NCBI GenBank assembly: GCA_023417745.1
Contig: JAEZEM010000240.1
Span: 1-11,002, forward strand
Direction: 5' to 3'
DNA length: 11,002 nucleotides
Origin: Pseudomonadota bacterium
Lineage (GTDB): Bacteria > Desulfobacterota > Desulfovibrionia > Desulfovibrionales > Desulfovibrionaceae
Both the position numbers and the translations under genes were made by a program. The notes beneath the pieces were generated by a model that was not told the DNA's origin, ran no database searches, and saw nothing but the letters and a program-made list of their open reading frames with translations. The number at the start of each line of letters is the position of its first letter. The first letter of the stretch is position 1. Shown piece by piece: positions 1 to 6,571 of this stretch.

Positions 1-1997
1 GCCTTGTGGATTTCCGGCACCTTGCCGGTCATGGTGCCGGTGTGCCACTGGTCGATGACCCGGCCGGTGGTCAGGACAAAGGGATAGGCGGCGTCGGGCG
101 GCTCGGCCGCCGGCTTGTTGGCCCGCAGCCACATGATGGCTTTGCCGCCCGGGTTGCCGTAGAACACGTACTTGTCGGGATGGTCGGCCGGGATGTTGGG
201 GTCCTCGCCCCGGGCGTAGCGGATTTTCGTGCCGGGATGGTCTTCGGTCGGGCAGGGCCACAGCAGGCCCGAGGTCTTGCGCAGCCGCTCGCGGGTCATG
301 CCCTTGAAGTTGTAGGCCGAGTGGCTGGAGACCTCGCGCCATTCGTCCCAGACTTCCGAGGCGTTGGCAAAGGGCACGAGCTTGGGGTCCACGCCCAGGC
401 GCAGGGCCAAATCCACGAGGATATTCACGCTCGGGCGGGCTTCTCCCGGGGGATCGACGGCCTTTTCGATAAGCGCGTAGCGCCGCTCGCCGCAGCCGTA
501 GACGCCGTCGCGCTCGCACCAGAAGGCGGCCGGGAAGACCACGTCGGCGTACTTGAGGGTCTCGGCGTCGCCGAAGGCTTCAATGACCGCCAGGAACTTG
601 GTGTCCTTCTTGAGATTGGCGGCGTATTTCTTGACGTTGGGCAGGCTCTGGGCCGGGTTGGTGCAAAGGACCAGCATGGCCTTGACCGTGTCGCCCAGCG
701 CCCCGAACATGGCCGTGGTGAAAAGCCCGGGTTCCGGGGCAATGGTGTCCTGGGGGACGCCCCAGAGCTTTTCCATCTCGTTGCGGTGGGCCTTGTTGGC
801 GATCACCCGGCCCCCCGGCAGGAGGTGGGCCAGGGAGCCGGTGTCGCGCACGCCGCCGCAAGCGTTGGGCTGGCCGGTCAGGGAAAAGCTCGTGGACCCG
901 GGCTTGCAGATCTTGCCCGTGAGCAGGTGCAGGTTGTGCACGAGGTTGTTGGCCCAAACCCCCTGGATGCGCTGATTAAGCCCCATGCACCACAGCGACA
1001 TGGTGGCGCTGGAGCCGGCGAAGAGCTTGGCCGCGGCCACGATGGACGCGGCCGGCACGCCGGTGATCTCCGCCGCCTTTTCGGGCGTGTACTGGGCCAC
1101 GAAAGCCCGGTAGTCGTCGAAGGTCTTGTCCTCGGGCTTGCCGTCCACCATCTGGCGGAACACCGTGTACTTGCCGTGGAAGCGCGGGTCGTCCAGTTCC
1201 TCGTTGATGATGACGTGGGCCATGGCGTTTAACAGCGCCAGATCCGTGCCCGGGACGATGGCCAGGTGCAGGTCGGCGATGCGGGAAGTGTTGGTGAGCC
1301 GGGGATCGACCACCACGATCTTGACGTTGGGGTCGGCCTGCTTGCGGGCGGCCAGCCGGCGAAAGAGCACCGGATGGCACTCGGAGGTGTTGGACCCGAT
1401 GACGAGAAAGCAGGTGGCGGCGTCCATGTCCTCATAGCAGCCCATGGGCTCGTCCTTGCCGAAGGTGGTGACGTAGCCGCCCACGGCCGAGGCCATGCAC
1501 AGGCGCGGGTTGCCGTCCACGTTGTTGGACCGCAGGCCCGCCTTGAAGATCTTGTTGGCCAGGTAGGACTCTTCGGTCAGGGCCTGGCCCGAGCCGTAGA
1601 AGGCCACGGCCTTGGGGCCGTGCTTGTCCAGCACGTCCTTGAAGCGGGCGGCGGTCAGGTCCAGGGCTTCGTTCCAGGACGCCGGGGTCAGCTGGCCGTT
1701 TTTGCGGATAAGCGGCCTGGTCAGGCGGTCCGGGGCGTTGACCACGGCCGGCAGGAGCGCCCCCTTGAGACACAGCAGGCCTTTGTTGTGGTTGTTGGGA
1801 TCGCCCTTGACCATGACCACCTTGCCGTCCCGCACGCCCACCATGACCCCGCAGCCCGTGCCGCAGTAGCGGCACACGCCCTTGACCCAGGTTTGCGGCC
1901 CCTGCTCCGGGGCGGCGGCGGCCCGCGTCGGGTCAAGGAGGGCGAAGGCGGCCATTGCAGCGGAATATTTTATGAAATCTCTTCTCGTCAGCGACAT
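1..1997 (-). CDS. napA: Periplasmic nitrate reductase catalytic subunit NapA (3' end cut off by window)
   Basis: NapA reduces nitrate to nitrite in the periplasm at a molybdenum bis-MGD centre. The ATG at 1997 follows a strong AAGGAGGAG ribosome site. The N-terminus MSLTRRDFIK is a Tat signal (twin arginine at residues 5-6), with hydrophobic and Ala-rich stretches up to about residue 29. A CxxCxxxC cluster (Cys42, 45, 49) plus Cys76 would bind the [4Fe-4S] centre, and Cys167 in GNPRLCMAS matches the Mo-ligand cysteine. About 665 codons are visible and stay open to position 1. From recall, the D. desulfuricans precursor is about 755 residues, so about 90 C-terminal residues lie outside. Similarity to that monomeric enzyme runs throughout (for example ATMSLWCMG, SLTGQPNACGG, FWCERDGVYGCGERRY). 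It is the third gene of napC-napM-napA; napDGH would be expected beyond the edge. Formate dehydrogenase is an unlikely alternative because the Mo ligand is Cys in a NapA context. Confidence 0.95.
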   Translation of the reverse strand, partial: MSLTRRDFIKYSAAMAAFALLDPTRAAAAPEQGPQTWVKGVCRYCGTGCGVMVGVRDGKVVMVKGDPNNHNKGLLCLKGALLPAVVNAPDRLTRPLIRKNGQLTPASWNEALDLTAARFKDVLDKHGPKAVAFYGSGQALTEESYLANKIFKAGLRSNNVDGNPRLCMASAVGGYVTTFGKDEPMGCYEDMDAATCFLVIGSNTSECHPVLFRRLAARKQADPNVKIVVVDPRLTNTSRIADLHLAIVPGTDLALLNAMAHVIINEELDDPRFHGKYTVFRQMVDGKPEDKTFDDYRAFVAQYTPEKAAEITGVPAASIVAAAKLFAGSSATMSLWCMGLNQRIQGVWANNLVHNLHLLTGKICKPGSTSFSLTGQPNACGGVRDTGSLAHLLPGGRVIANKAHRNEMEKLWGVPQDTIAPEPGLFTTAMFGALGDTVKAMLVLCTNPAQSLPNVKKYAANLKKDTKFLAVIEAFGDAETLKYADVVFPAAFWCERDGVYGCGERRYALIEKAVDPPGEARPSVNILVDLALRLGVDPKLVPFANASEVWDEWREVSSHSAYNFKGMTRERLRKTSGLLWPCPTEDHPGTKIRYARGEDPNIPADHPDKYVFYGNPGGKAIMWLRANKPAAEPPDAAYPFVLTTGRVIDQWHTGTMTGKVPEIHK

Positions 1998-2010
1998 GTC
2001 GCTCCTCCTT

Positions 2011-2061
2011 GGCCCGGCCGGGCCCGTTGCTGTCGACGCAGGCGGCGCAGTTGCCGCGCCG
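2011..2061 (-). other. Inverted repeats in the napM-napA spacer
   Basis: The 88-bp gap between napM and napA contains a perfect 14-bp palindrome (GGCCCGGCCGGGCC, 2011-2024) and a 6-bp stem with a 7-nt loop (arms 2043-2048 and 2056-2061). Neither is followed by a T-run, so termination is not indicated. They may affect the stability of the transcript between the cytochrome and catalytic genes. The function is inferred only. Confidence 0.35.
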
Positions 2062-2085
2062 GGTCGAAACGGCGGCTTTCAGGGC

Positions 2086-2535
2086 TTATTCGGCTTGTTC
2101 CTTGGACACGGACTTGGTGAAGGCTTCGTGGTGCAGGGAATTGGCATGGAAGCCGTGGCAGCCGTCGCAGTGGTCGCGCACGCCGAATTTCTCGGCCATG
2201 CGCTGCATGGCCGGGGCGTGGCAGCGCTGGCAGGCCACCTCGGCGCTGGGGTTGGCGGAGAAAGGCACCGAGCCCTTGCCGTCGGGCAGGCCGTGGCAGA
2301 CGTAGCACTTGACCAGCAACATGCCGTGTTTGCTCTCGAACCAGTCCTGGGCCACCTTGGGCGTGGTCTTTTTGTGGCAGGCGTAGCAGTCGCCCTGTTC
2401 GTCCGTGACCTCGCCGTGGCGGACCTTGGCCCCTTCGCAGCGCGTGCCGGTGAAGCCCAGGGTCAGGTAGGAGAAGTAGGCGATGACCAGGACGGCCAGC
2501 CCCAGGACGCCGAGAAGCCAGGTGCGTTTGTGCAT
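2086..2535 (-). CDS. napM: Tetraheme c-type cytochrome NapM
   Basis: This is a 149-residue membrane-anchored multiheme cytochrome of the Desulfovibrio nap cluster, thought to relay electrons from NapC to NapA. The start ATG at 2535 is set by a GAGGGA ribosome site 6-7 nt upstream. An uncleaved signal anchor or signal peptide spans about residues 5-27. Four heme motifs follow: CYACH (50-54), CYVCH (77-81), CQRCH (102-106) and CDGCH (123-127), with extra histidines (70, 130, 135, 136) available as distal ligands. It lies 25 bp after napC and 88 bp before napA on the same strand, which is the order known from D. desulfuricans ATCC 27774. The NapM name rests on this position plus heme count, since small tetraheme cytochromes are weakly conserved; the cytochrome call itself is secure. 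Confidence 0.85.
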   Translation of the reverse strand: MHKRTWLLGVLGLAVLVIAYFSYLTLGFTGTRCEGAKVRHGEVTDEQGDCYACHKKTTPKVAQDWFESKHGMLLVKCYVCHGLPDGKGSVPFSANPSAEVACQRCHAPAMQRMAEKFGVRDHCDGCHGFHANSLHHEAFTKSVSKEQAE

Positions 2536-2560
2536 GACGGTTCCCTCAAAGCCGGCCGGG

Positions 2561-3121
2561 CTATTCCCCGGCCCGGGGCAGTTTGGCGGCAAAGGCGGCG
2601 TTGACCGCGTATCGCCGGTCGAAGACGGGCAGGTGGGCCATGTTGGCGTGGCAGCCGGCGCAGGTCCGCCGGGCGTTGCCGTCCTTGCCGAGCCAGGCGT
2701 CGTGGGCTTTTTTGCCTTCGGCGCTGATGGGCTGGCCCTTGACGTTTTTCGCCAGGTCGGCGTGGCAGGCCAGGCAGTTGGCGTCGGCCACGAAGCGCCG
2801 GGCCACGCCCTGCATCTCCCGCCGGTCCAGATCGTCGGTGTCGCCGAGCAGGTGGACGGCGGCGTCGCGCGCGCCGAGGTAGGACTTCACCATGAAGTAG
2901 TCGAGGCCATATCCCGGGGGCATGTGGCACTGGACGCAGGTGATGGGCTTCTTGTCCTTGTCCACGGCATGAGCCGAGCGTTTCAGCTCGAAGCCGTGCG
3001 TCTCCATTTCGTGGCAGGAGAGACAGAATTCCGTAGTGGAGGTCTTCTTGACGGCGTAGGCGCTGCTGAGCGCTATAAGCGCAATCAGGCAGGCGACTAT
3101 GGCAAGGCTTGTCTTTTTCAT
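2561..3121 (-). CDS. napC: Membrane-anchored tetraheme quinol dehydrogenase NapC (NapC/NrfH family)
   Basis: NapC takes electrons from membrane quinol and passes them to periplasmic partners. The 186-residue product has one N-terminal membrane helix (about residues 5-24) and four heme motifs: CLSCH (33-37, followed by E-M as in the CxxCHxM first heme of NapC/NrfH proteins), CVQCH (62-66), CLACH (116-120) and CAGCH (154-158). The start at 3121 is preferred over an upstream in-frame ATG at 3157, because a sigma-54-type promoter at 3180-3195 would begin transcription near 3169 and leave almost no leader for the longer form. The ribosome site for 3121 is weak (AAGGAA lies about 15 nt away), so the exact start is not certain. 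It is the first gene of napC-napM-napA. NrfH is excluded as a name because a separate nrfH lies next to nrfA on the other strand. Confidence 0.85.
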   Translation of the reverse strand: MKKTSLAIVACLIALIALSSAYAVKKTSTTEFCLSCHEMETHGFELKRSAHAVDKDKKPITCVQCHMPPGYGLDYFMVKSYLGARDAAVHLLGDTDDLDRREMQGVARRFVADANCLACHADLAKNVKGQPISAEGKKAHDAWLGKDGNARRTCAGCHANMAHLPVFDRRYAVNAAFAAKLPRAGE

Positions 3122-3179
3122 GGGGATTTCCCGTGTTCCTTCTCTCCATCCGTCCATTGGCCAAGTGCGCAAGATAAAA

Positions 3180-3195
3180 AGCAAGAGACATGCCA
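3180..3195 (-). promoter_or_regulatory. Sigma-54-type (-24/-12) promoter for napC
   Basis: The minus strand reads TGGCATGTCTCTTGCT, which differs from the consensus TGGCACG-N4-TTGCW at only one specified base and has the correct GG-to-GC spacing. It would start transcription near 3169, about 48 nt before the napC ATG. It points away from a second candidate of the same class that serves nrfH. Confidence 0.7.
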
Positions 3196-3278
3196 GGCAG
3201 ACAGGCCTGGATAGGGCGCGGAAATCGCGGCTTTCGCTTCCGGCGTGATCGCCTGGGGCGTCATGTTTTTCGGACTTT

Positions 3279-3315
3279 TGTCAGGAAAATCGGACAGTGT
3301 CGGATGCGCCTGACA
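3279..3315. promoter_or_regulatory. Tandem TGTC-N10-GACA dyads, candidate activator binding sites
   Basis: Two 18-bp dyads of identical design, 3279-3296 and 3298-3315, are separated by one base and sit 19 bp apart start to start. They are 84 bp from the napC -24 element and about 120 bp from the nrfH -24 element, which suits enhancer sites for a sigma-54 activator serving both promoters. In D. vulgaris, nrfHA is known to be controlled by a sigma-54-dependent response regulator (DVU0621, NrfR); whether that regulator recognises this motif is not known to me. A perfect 13-nt palindrome (CGCCTG-A-CAGGCG, 3307-3319) overlaps the second dyad. Confidence 0.5.
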
Positions 3316-3436
3316 GGCGGCGGCATGGTTTGTGTCGCGACGCGGCCAAACGGCGAAGAGGGCGGGCGTCGCCCGAGGCGCGCGGCAGGCCGTTTCGGCG
3401 CTGTCCGGGTCAGGCCGGCGGCGGGTCGTCCCGGGC

Positions 3437-3452
3437 TGGTTTGGCTTTTGCA
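3437..3452 (+). promoter_or_regulatory. Sigma-54-type promoter for nrfHA
   Basis: TGGTTTGGCTTTTGCA keeps the invariant GG and GC at the right spacing, has a perfect TTGCA -12 half and the G at position 7, but has TTT where the consensus -24 half has CAC. Transcription would start near 3463, about 52 nt before the nrfH ATG. Sigma-54 control of nrfHA in D. vulgaris makes this reading plausible. Confidence 0.55.
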
Positions 3453-3514
3453 CAAGGCCCTTGCCGGGACGTCGGTGGGCGGCCTCCCGATTTTTGGCGA
3501 AAGGAAGGAACGTG

Positions 3515-3961
3515 ATGCCGAAAAAAATCCACTTGGCCCTGGCGGGCCTGGTCGTGGCGGGCGCTGGGCTGTTTTTGGCCCTGGGGCCGCCGCAGCTTCT
3601 GGCCAAATCCGAAAGCCCGGATTTCTGCGCCTCCTGCCATGTCATGGAGGCCCAGTACGAAGACTGGTTCCACCAGGGCGCGCACCGGCGCAAGGCCTGC
3701 GTGGAATGCCACCTGCCAAACGACAACTTGGCCGGGCACTATGTCTGGAAAGCCATCGACGGCATGAAGGACGTGGTGGTGTTCAACTCCGGCCGGGTGC
3801 CGGAAAACATCCGCATCTCCGCCCACGGCAAGGAAGTGCTGCAGGCCAACTGCATCCGCTGCCACGAAGCGGCCGTGGAAATGATCGACAAGGGCCGTCC
3901 CTGCACGGACTGCCACCGCCGCATCACCCACGCCCGGACCGGGGCCGTGGAAACGCGCTGA
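3515..3961 (+). CDS. nrfH: Cytochrome c nitrite reductase small subunit NrfH
   Basis: NrfH anchors NrfA to the membrane and feeds it electrons from menaquinol. The 148-residue product begins at an ATG preceded by AAGGAAGGAA; an adjacent in-frame GTG at 3512 is the only close alternative. A membrane helix spans about residues 7-24. Four heme motifs follow: CASCH (38-42, with Met44 forming the CxxCHxM signature in which Met ligates heme 1 in the D. vulgaris structure), CVECH (62-66), CIRCH (113-117) and CTDCH (130-134). The gene ends 35 bp before nrfA on the same strand, so the pair forms one operon. Its length fits the Desulfovibrio NrfH family (about 150-160 residues), and no truncation is seen. 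Confidence 0.93.
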   Translation: MPKKIHLALAGLVVAGAGLFLALGPPQLLAKSESPDFCASCHVMEAQYEDWFHQGAHRRKACVECHLPNDNLAGHYVWKAIDGMKDVVVFNSGRVPENIRISAHGKEVLQANCIRCHEAAVEMIDKGRPCTDCHRRITHARTGAVETR

Positions 3962-3996
3962 CACGGACAGACAACCATCCACCAAAGAGGAAGACC

Positions 3997-5463
3997 ATGC
4001 GAGGCAAACCCGTCATCAACGCCGCCCTGGCCCTGGCAGTCGCCGCATTCCTGTTCGTGCCCTACGCCTGTTCGCCGCCCAAGCCCGAACCGGTCAAGAC
4101 CGTGGCCATCCCCGACGGCGAGATCGATCCGGCCGTGTGGGGCAAGGCCTATCCCGAGGAATACGAGAGCTGGAAAAAGACCGAACAGCCCGAACCGGCC
4201 GGCAAGAGCAAGTACAAGCGTGGTTTTGACGCCGACGGCATCACCTACGACAAGCTGGCCGAGTTTCCCTACATGGCCCTGCTGTTTAGCGGCTGGGGCT
4301 TTGGCGTGGAGTACAACGAGCCGCGCGGGCATGCCCACATGGTGCGCGACCAGGTGGAGATCGATTCCTCGCGGCTCAAGGCCGGCGGCGTGTGCCTGAC
4401 CTGCAAGACGCCTTATGCGCCGCTTTTGGAAAAGGAGATGGGCGTTGACTACTACAAGCTGCCCTTCAAGGACGTGCTCAACAAGATTCCCGAGAAATAT
4501 CGTGATCTTGGCGTGGCCTGCATCGACTGCCACGACAACAAGGACATGACGCTCAAGATTTCGCGCGGCTTCTCCCTGGGCGAGTCCCTCAAATCCATGG
4601 GCGTCAAGCAGGCCGACCTCACCCGCCAGGACATGCGCTCGGTGGTCTGCGCCCAGTGTCACGTGACCTATAACATCAACAAGAACGCCGAGATGCAGTC
4701 CGTCGGCATCATCTTCCCCTGGCAGAACAGCAAGTGGGGCGGCATCTCCATCGAGGACATCATCAAGCGCATCGCCCACGACGATTCCCTCAAGGAATGG
4801 AAGCAGACCGTCACCGGCTTCAAGCTGGCCTACATCCGCCATCCGGAGTTCGAACTGTTCTCCAACAAGAGCGTGCACTGGAAGGCCGGAGCGGCCTGCG
4901 CCGACTGCCACATGCCCTACACCAAGGTCGGCGTGCGCAAGGTCTCGGACCACCGGGTCATGAGTCCGCTCAAAAACGACATGAAGGCCTGCATGCAGTG
5001 CCACACCGAAACGGCCGACTGGCTCAAGGAGCAGGTGGTGGCCATCCAGGACCGCACCGCCTCCTTGCAGATTCGCGCCGGCAACGCCACGGCCACGGCG
5101 GCCAAGCTCTTGGAAACCGTGCACAAGGCTCGTGACGCCGGCAAGCCCATCGACAAGGCCCTCTACGACAAGGCCAAGGAGTTCTACGAGGAAGCCTTCT
5201 ACCGTTCGCTGTTTATTGGCGCGGAAAACTCCATGGGCTTCCACAACCCCACCGAAGCCATGCGCGTGCTTGGCGATTCCGTGGCCTTCGCGGCCAAGGC
5301 GGAAGGTTACCTGCGCCAGATCCTGGCCAAGGTCGGCGAGGACGTGCCGCTCAAGGTGGATCTGGAACTGGCCAAGTATCTGGACAATCGCGGGGGCAAG
5401 AAGCTGCAGAACCAGCCGGTCCAGGAATTCAAGGACCCGCTCGGGATTCAGGATCGCTTCTAA
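3997..5463 (+). CDS. nrfA: Cytochrome c nitrite reductase catalytic subunit NrfA (ammonia-forming)
   Basis: NrfA reduces nitrite to ammonium with six electrons in the periplasm. The 488-residue product starts at an ATG preceded by AGAGGAAGA. A Sec signal of about 25 residues ends at Cys25, which might be a lipoprotein cysteine, although VPYAC is a poor lipobox. Five hemes are visible: CLTCK at 133-137, the lysine-ligated active-site heme typical of NrfA, then CIDCH (175-179), CAQCH (218-222), CADCH (301-305) and CMQCH (332-336). By alignment from memory with E. coli Arg114, Tyr218 and His264, the catalytic trio corresponds to Arg126, Tyr225 and His282. The frame is open far upstream of 3997, but only the part from this ATG has signal peptide and family character; the upstream part overlaps nrfH in another frame. 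Confidence 0.96.
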   Translation: MRGKPVINAALALAVAAFLFVPYACSPPKPEPVKTVAIPDGEIDPAVWGKAYPEEYESWKKTEQPEPAGKSKYKRGFDADGITYDKLAEFPYMALLFSGWGFGVEYNEPRGHAHMVRDQVEIDSSRLKAGGVCLTCKTPYAPLLEKEMGVDYYKLPFKDVLNKIPEKYRDLGVACIDCHDNKDMTLKISRGFSLGESLKSMGVKQADLTRQDMRSVVCAQCHVTYNINKNAEMQSVGIIFPWQNSKWGGISIEDIIKRIAHDDSLKEWKQTVTGFKLAYIRHPEFELFSNKSVHWKAGAACADCHMPYTKVGVRKVSDHRVMSPLKNDMKACMQCHTETADWLKEQVVAIQDRTASLQIRAGNATATAAKLLETVHKARDAGKPIDKALYDKAKEFYEEAFYRSLFIGAENSMGFHNPTEAMRVLGDSVAFAAKAEGYLRQILAKVGEDVPLKVDLELAKYLDNRGGKKLQNQPVQEFKDPLGIQDRF

Positions 5464-5474
5464 CGCGTGTTTGG

Positions 5475-5507
5475 GGGCGAGGCTTGTCCAAGGGGGCGGC
5501 CTCGCCC
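5475..5507 (+). terminator. Stem-loop after nrfA, possible terminator
   Basis: A perfect 9-bp inverted repeat (GGGCGAGGC at 5475-5483, GCCTCGCCC at 5499-5507) with a 15-nt loop begins 12 bp after the nrfA stop codon. There is no T-run, so it may terminate through Rho or protect the 3' end. Its right arm lies in the first copy of the 36-bp repeat. Confidence 0.4.
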
Positions 5508-5604
5508 ATCGGGAAGATGACCAGCCTCGGGTTCGTCGCCATAAGCAGGAGTGTCAGTGGCCACCGTGGCGGCCTCGCCCATCGGCAAGGCGACCAGCCT
5601 CGGG
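5496..5604. repeat. Two 36-bp direct repeats (5496-5531 and 5569-5604)
   Basis: The two copies match at 33 of 36 positions and are 73 bp apart start to start, which is not a multiple of three. Both read GCGGCCTCGCCCATCGG at the left end and GACCAGCCTCGGG at the right. The second copy can form a small stem (GCCT-c-GCC, loop CATC, GGC-a-AGGC). The repeat lies between nrfA and the converging anfO gene. It is not explained by either gene and I do not recognise the family. Confidence 0.75.
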
Positions 5605-5692
5605 GGGCAATACGCGGCTGCGGGAACCATCAAGGCTCAGCCAAGTCCGGCCGCCTGTTTGCGGGCCATGGCCCACGCCGCCGCGCGTCTTG

Positions 5693-5712
5693 CTTGCCCT
5701 CCTTGGGGCAAG
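5693..5712 (-). terminator. Hairpin directly after the anfO stop codon
   Basis: CTTGCCC (5693-5699) and GGGCAAG (5706-5712) form a 7-bp stem with a 6-nt loop, starting one base beyond the anfO stop codon at 5714-5716. No T-run follows on the minus strand, so a terminator role is only suggested by position. A 12-bp palindrome (GGGCCATGGCCC) lies further along at 5663-5674. Confidence 0.35.
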
Positions 5713-5713
5713 G

Positions 5714-6406
5714 TCAAGGTTTGCGGGAAACGATGGCGGTGACGCCTTCCTTGTCGGTCAGGTATTGCGCCTCAAGCCCCAGTTCCTCCAGCGCGCCGGC
5801 AAACCAGCGGGGAACGTGGGCGCACAGGATTTCCAACTGCGAGAAAGCGCCCTCCGACAGGATGGGCCAGAGCACTTCCCGGGAATTGCGGGAGGCGTCA
5901 TTTTCCAGGGCCTCAATGAGATTGACCCGGCAATGGCCATTTGCGCCGCGCGTCAGCGCAATCGGCGCGGCCGGCCCTTGCACCGGGGACAGCCGTTCGG
6001 AACCTGAGCCGCAGCATCGTTTTCGGCCGAAAAATGCCGGTTCGAGAGGGACCGGAGCCGGCGGCGGCGTCGCGGCCAGTTCCGCCTCTTTGGCGGCGAC
6101 CGCGTCCAATTGCTCCAGACACGCCCCTTGCGACTTCCAGGTGTGGAAACCAAGCTCTTCCTGCAGCACGGCGTTGACCAGGCCGGTGGTGGTGGCGGAC
6201 ACGAACACGGTGCAGTCGGCCATCTCGGCCACGGCTTGGCGCACGGCCGTCTTGACGTCGGGCAGGCGCATGTCGGCGCGGATGCGCAATCCGACGTCCT
6301 GGATCGGCTCCCAGGCTCCTGACGCGTTGCCGTAAAGGGTGATCCTGCCGTCGTCATAGGGCGAGGCGAACAGGCCGTTGTCGTCGACGTAGGCGGCGAT
6401 CTTCAC
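5714..6406 (-). CDS. anfO: AnfO-family protein associated with iron-only nitrogenase
   Basis: The 230-residue product matches what I know of AnfO, a protein found with Fe-Fe nitrogenase and needed for diazotrophic growth by that enzyme in model organisms; its molecular role is unsettled. The N-terminus MKIAAYVDDNGLFASPYDDG, then a DCTVFVSATTTGLVNAVLQE stretch (64-83) and the C-terminal block LWPILSEGAF-LEILCAHVPRWF (179-202) carry the family look. It starts at GTG (6406) with GGAGG 6 nt upstream. A Pro/Ala-rich linker (about 112-124) leads to a Cys-Cys pair (131-132) in a basic, Gly-rich stretch that may bind metal or may simply be a spacer. It lies 165 bp downstream of the anfA-like activator on the same strand and points away from anfH, whereas in several other genomes anfO follows anfK. 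The family assignment was made by recall, without a search. Confidence 0.8.
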   Translation of the reverse strand: MKIAAYVDDNGLFASPYDDGRITLYGNASGAWEPIQDVGLRIRADMRLPDVKTAVRQAVAEMADCTVFVSATTTGLVNAVLQEELGFHTWKSQGACLEQLDAVAAKEAELAATPPPAPVPLEPAFFGRKRCCGSGSERLSPVQGPAAPIALTRGANGHCRVNLIEALENDASRNSREVLWPILSEGAFSQLEILCAHVPRWFAGALEELGLEAQYLTDKEGVTAIVSRKP

Positions 6407-6504
6407 GTGGGGCCTCCAAAAGGATTTGAAGTCAATGCGCCCGGCTGGGGCGCGGTCTGGCCCGTCGCCAGTTTTTCCAGCCGTTGTGTTGAGCGGTTGC
6501 CGGT

Positions 6505-6551
6505 CCGGCTCGTCGCCGCGCCTTGCGGACGAAGGCGCGGCGGCGAACCGG
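6505..6551 (-). terminator. Strong GC-rich stem-loop between the activator gene and anfO
   Basis: The arms 6505-6524 and 6532-6551 pair over 20 positions with one mismatch and one G-T pair, closing a 7-nt loop (6525-6531). It begins about 20 bp after the activator's stop codon. On the minus strand no T-run follows directly. It could be a terminator of the activator transcript, a partial terminator lowering anfO expression, or a processing site. No separate promoter for anfO was recognised in the remaining spacer. Confidence 0.55.
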
Positions 6552-6571
6552 CTTCCGGTTCCAGCGACCGC

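Larger units (their letters stand above)
3122..3514. other. Divergent control region between napCMA and nrfHA
   Basis: This 393-bp stretch has no convincing gene. It holds the two outward-facing -24/-12 promoters and the paired TGTC-N10-GACA dyads described separately, plus a 6-bp inverted repeat (arms 3193-3198 and 3205-3210) that overlaps the napC -24 element. No clear FNR or HcpR-type dyad was found by eye. Reading frames open across this region are continuations of shadow frames in GC-rich DNA. Confidence 0.7.

Noticed and set aside
6..1232. Long plus-strand open frame of about 400 codons opposite napA
   Set aside because: It is antisense to a clear NapA with Tat signal, cluster cysteines and Mo ligand. 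It has no family character and reflects codon bias in GC-rich DNA.
3332..3338. GTGTCGC in the nap-nrf spacer as a fifth copy of the ~100-bp element
   Set aside because: No matching GCGACAC end occurs about 100 bp away and no internal stem is seen, so it is a single short match.
3190..3996. Upstream in-frame extension of nrfA
   Set aside because: The extension overlaps nrfH in another frame and has no family similarity. The ATG at 3997 has a ribosome site and begins a proper signal peptide.
3739..5244. Minus-strand open frame of about 500 codons opposite nrfA
   Set aside because: It lies antisense to a five-heme NrfA, has no ribosome site or recognisable domain, and its low-complexity Val/Gly/His/Leu content is typical of an antisense shadow.
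5484..6335. Plus-strand open frame across the 36-bp repeats and anfO
   Set aside because: Most of it is antisense to the AnfO-like gene. The apparent repeated peptide at its start is not kept in one frame because the repeat period is 73 bp.
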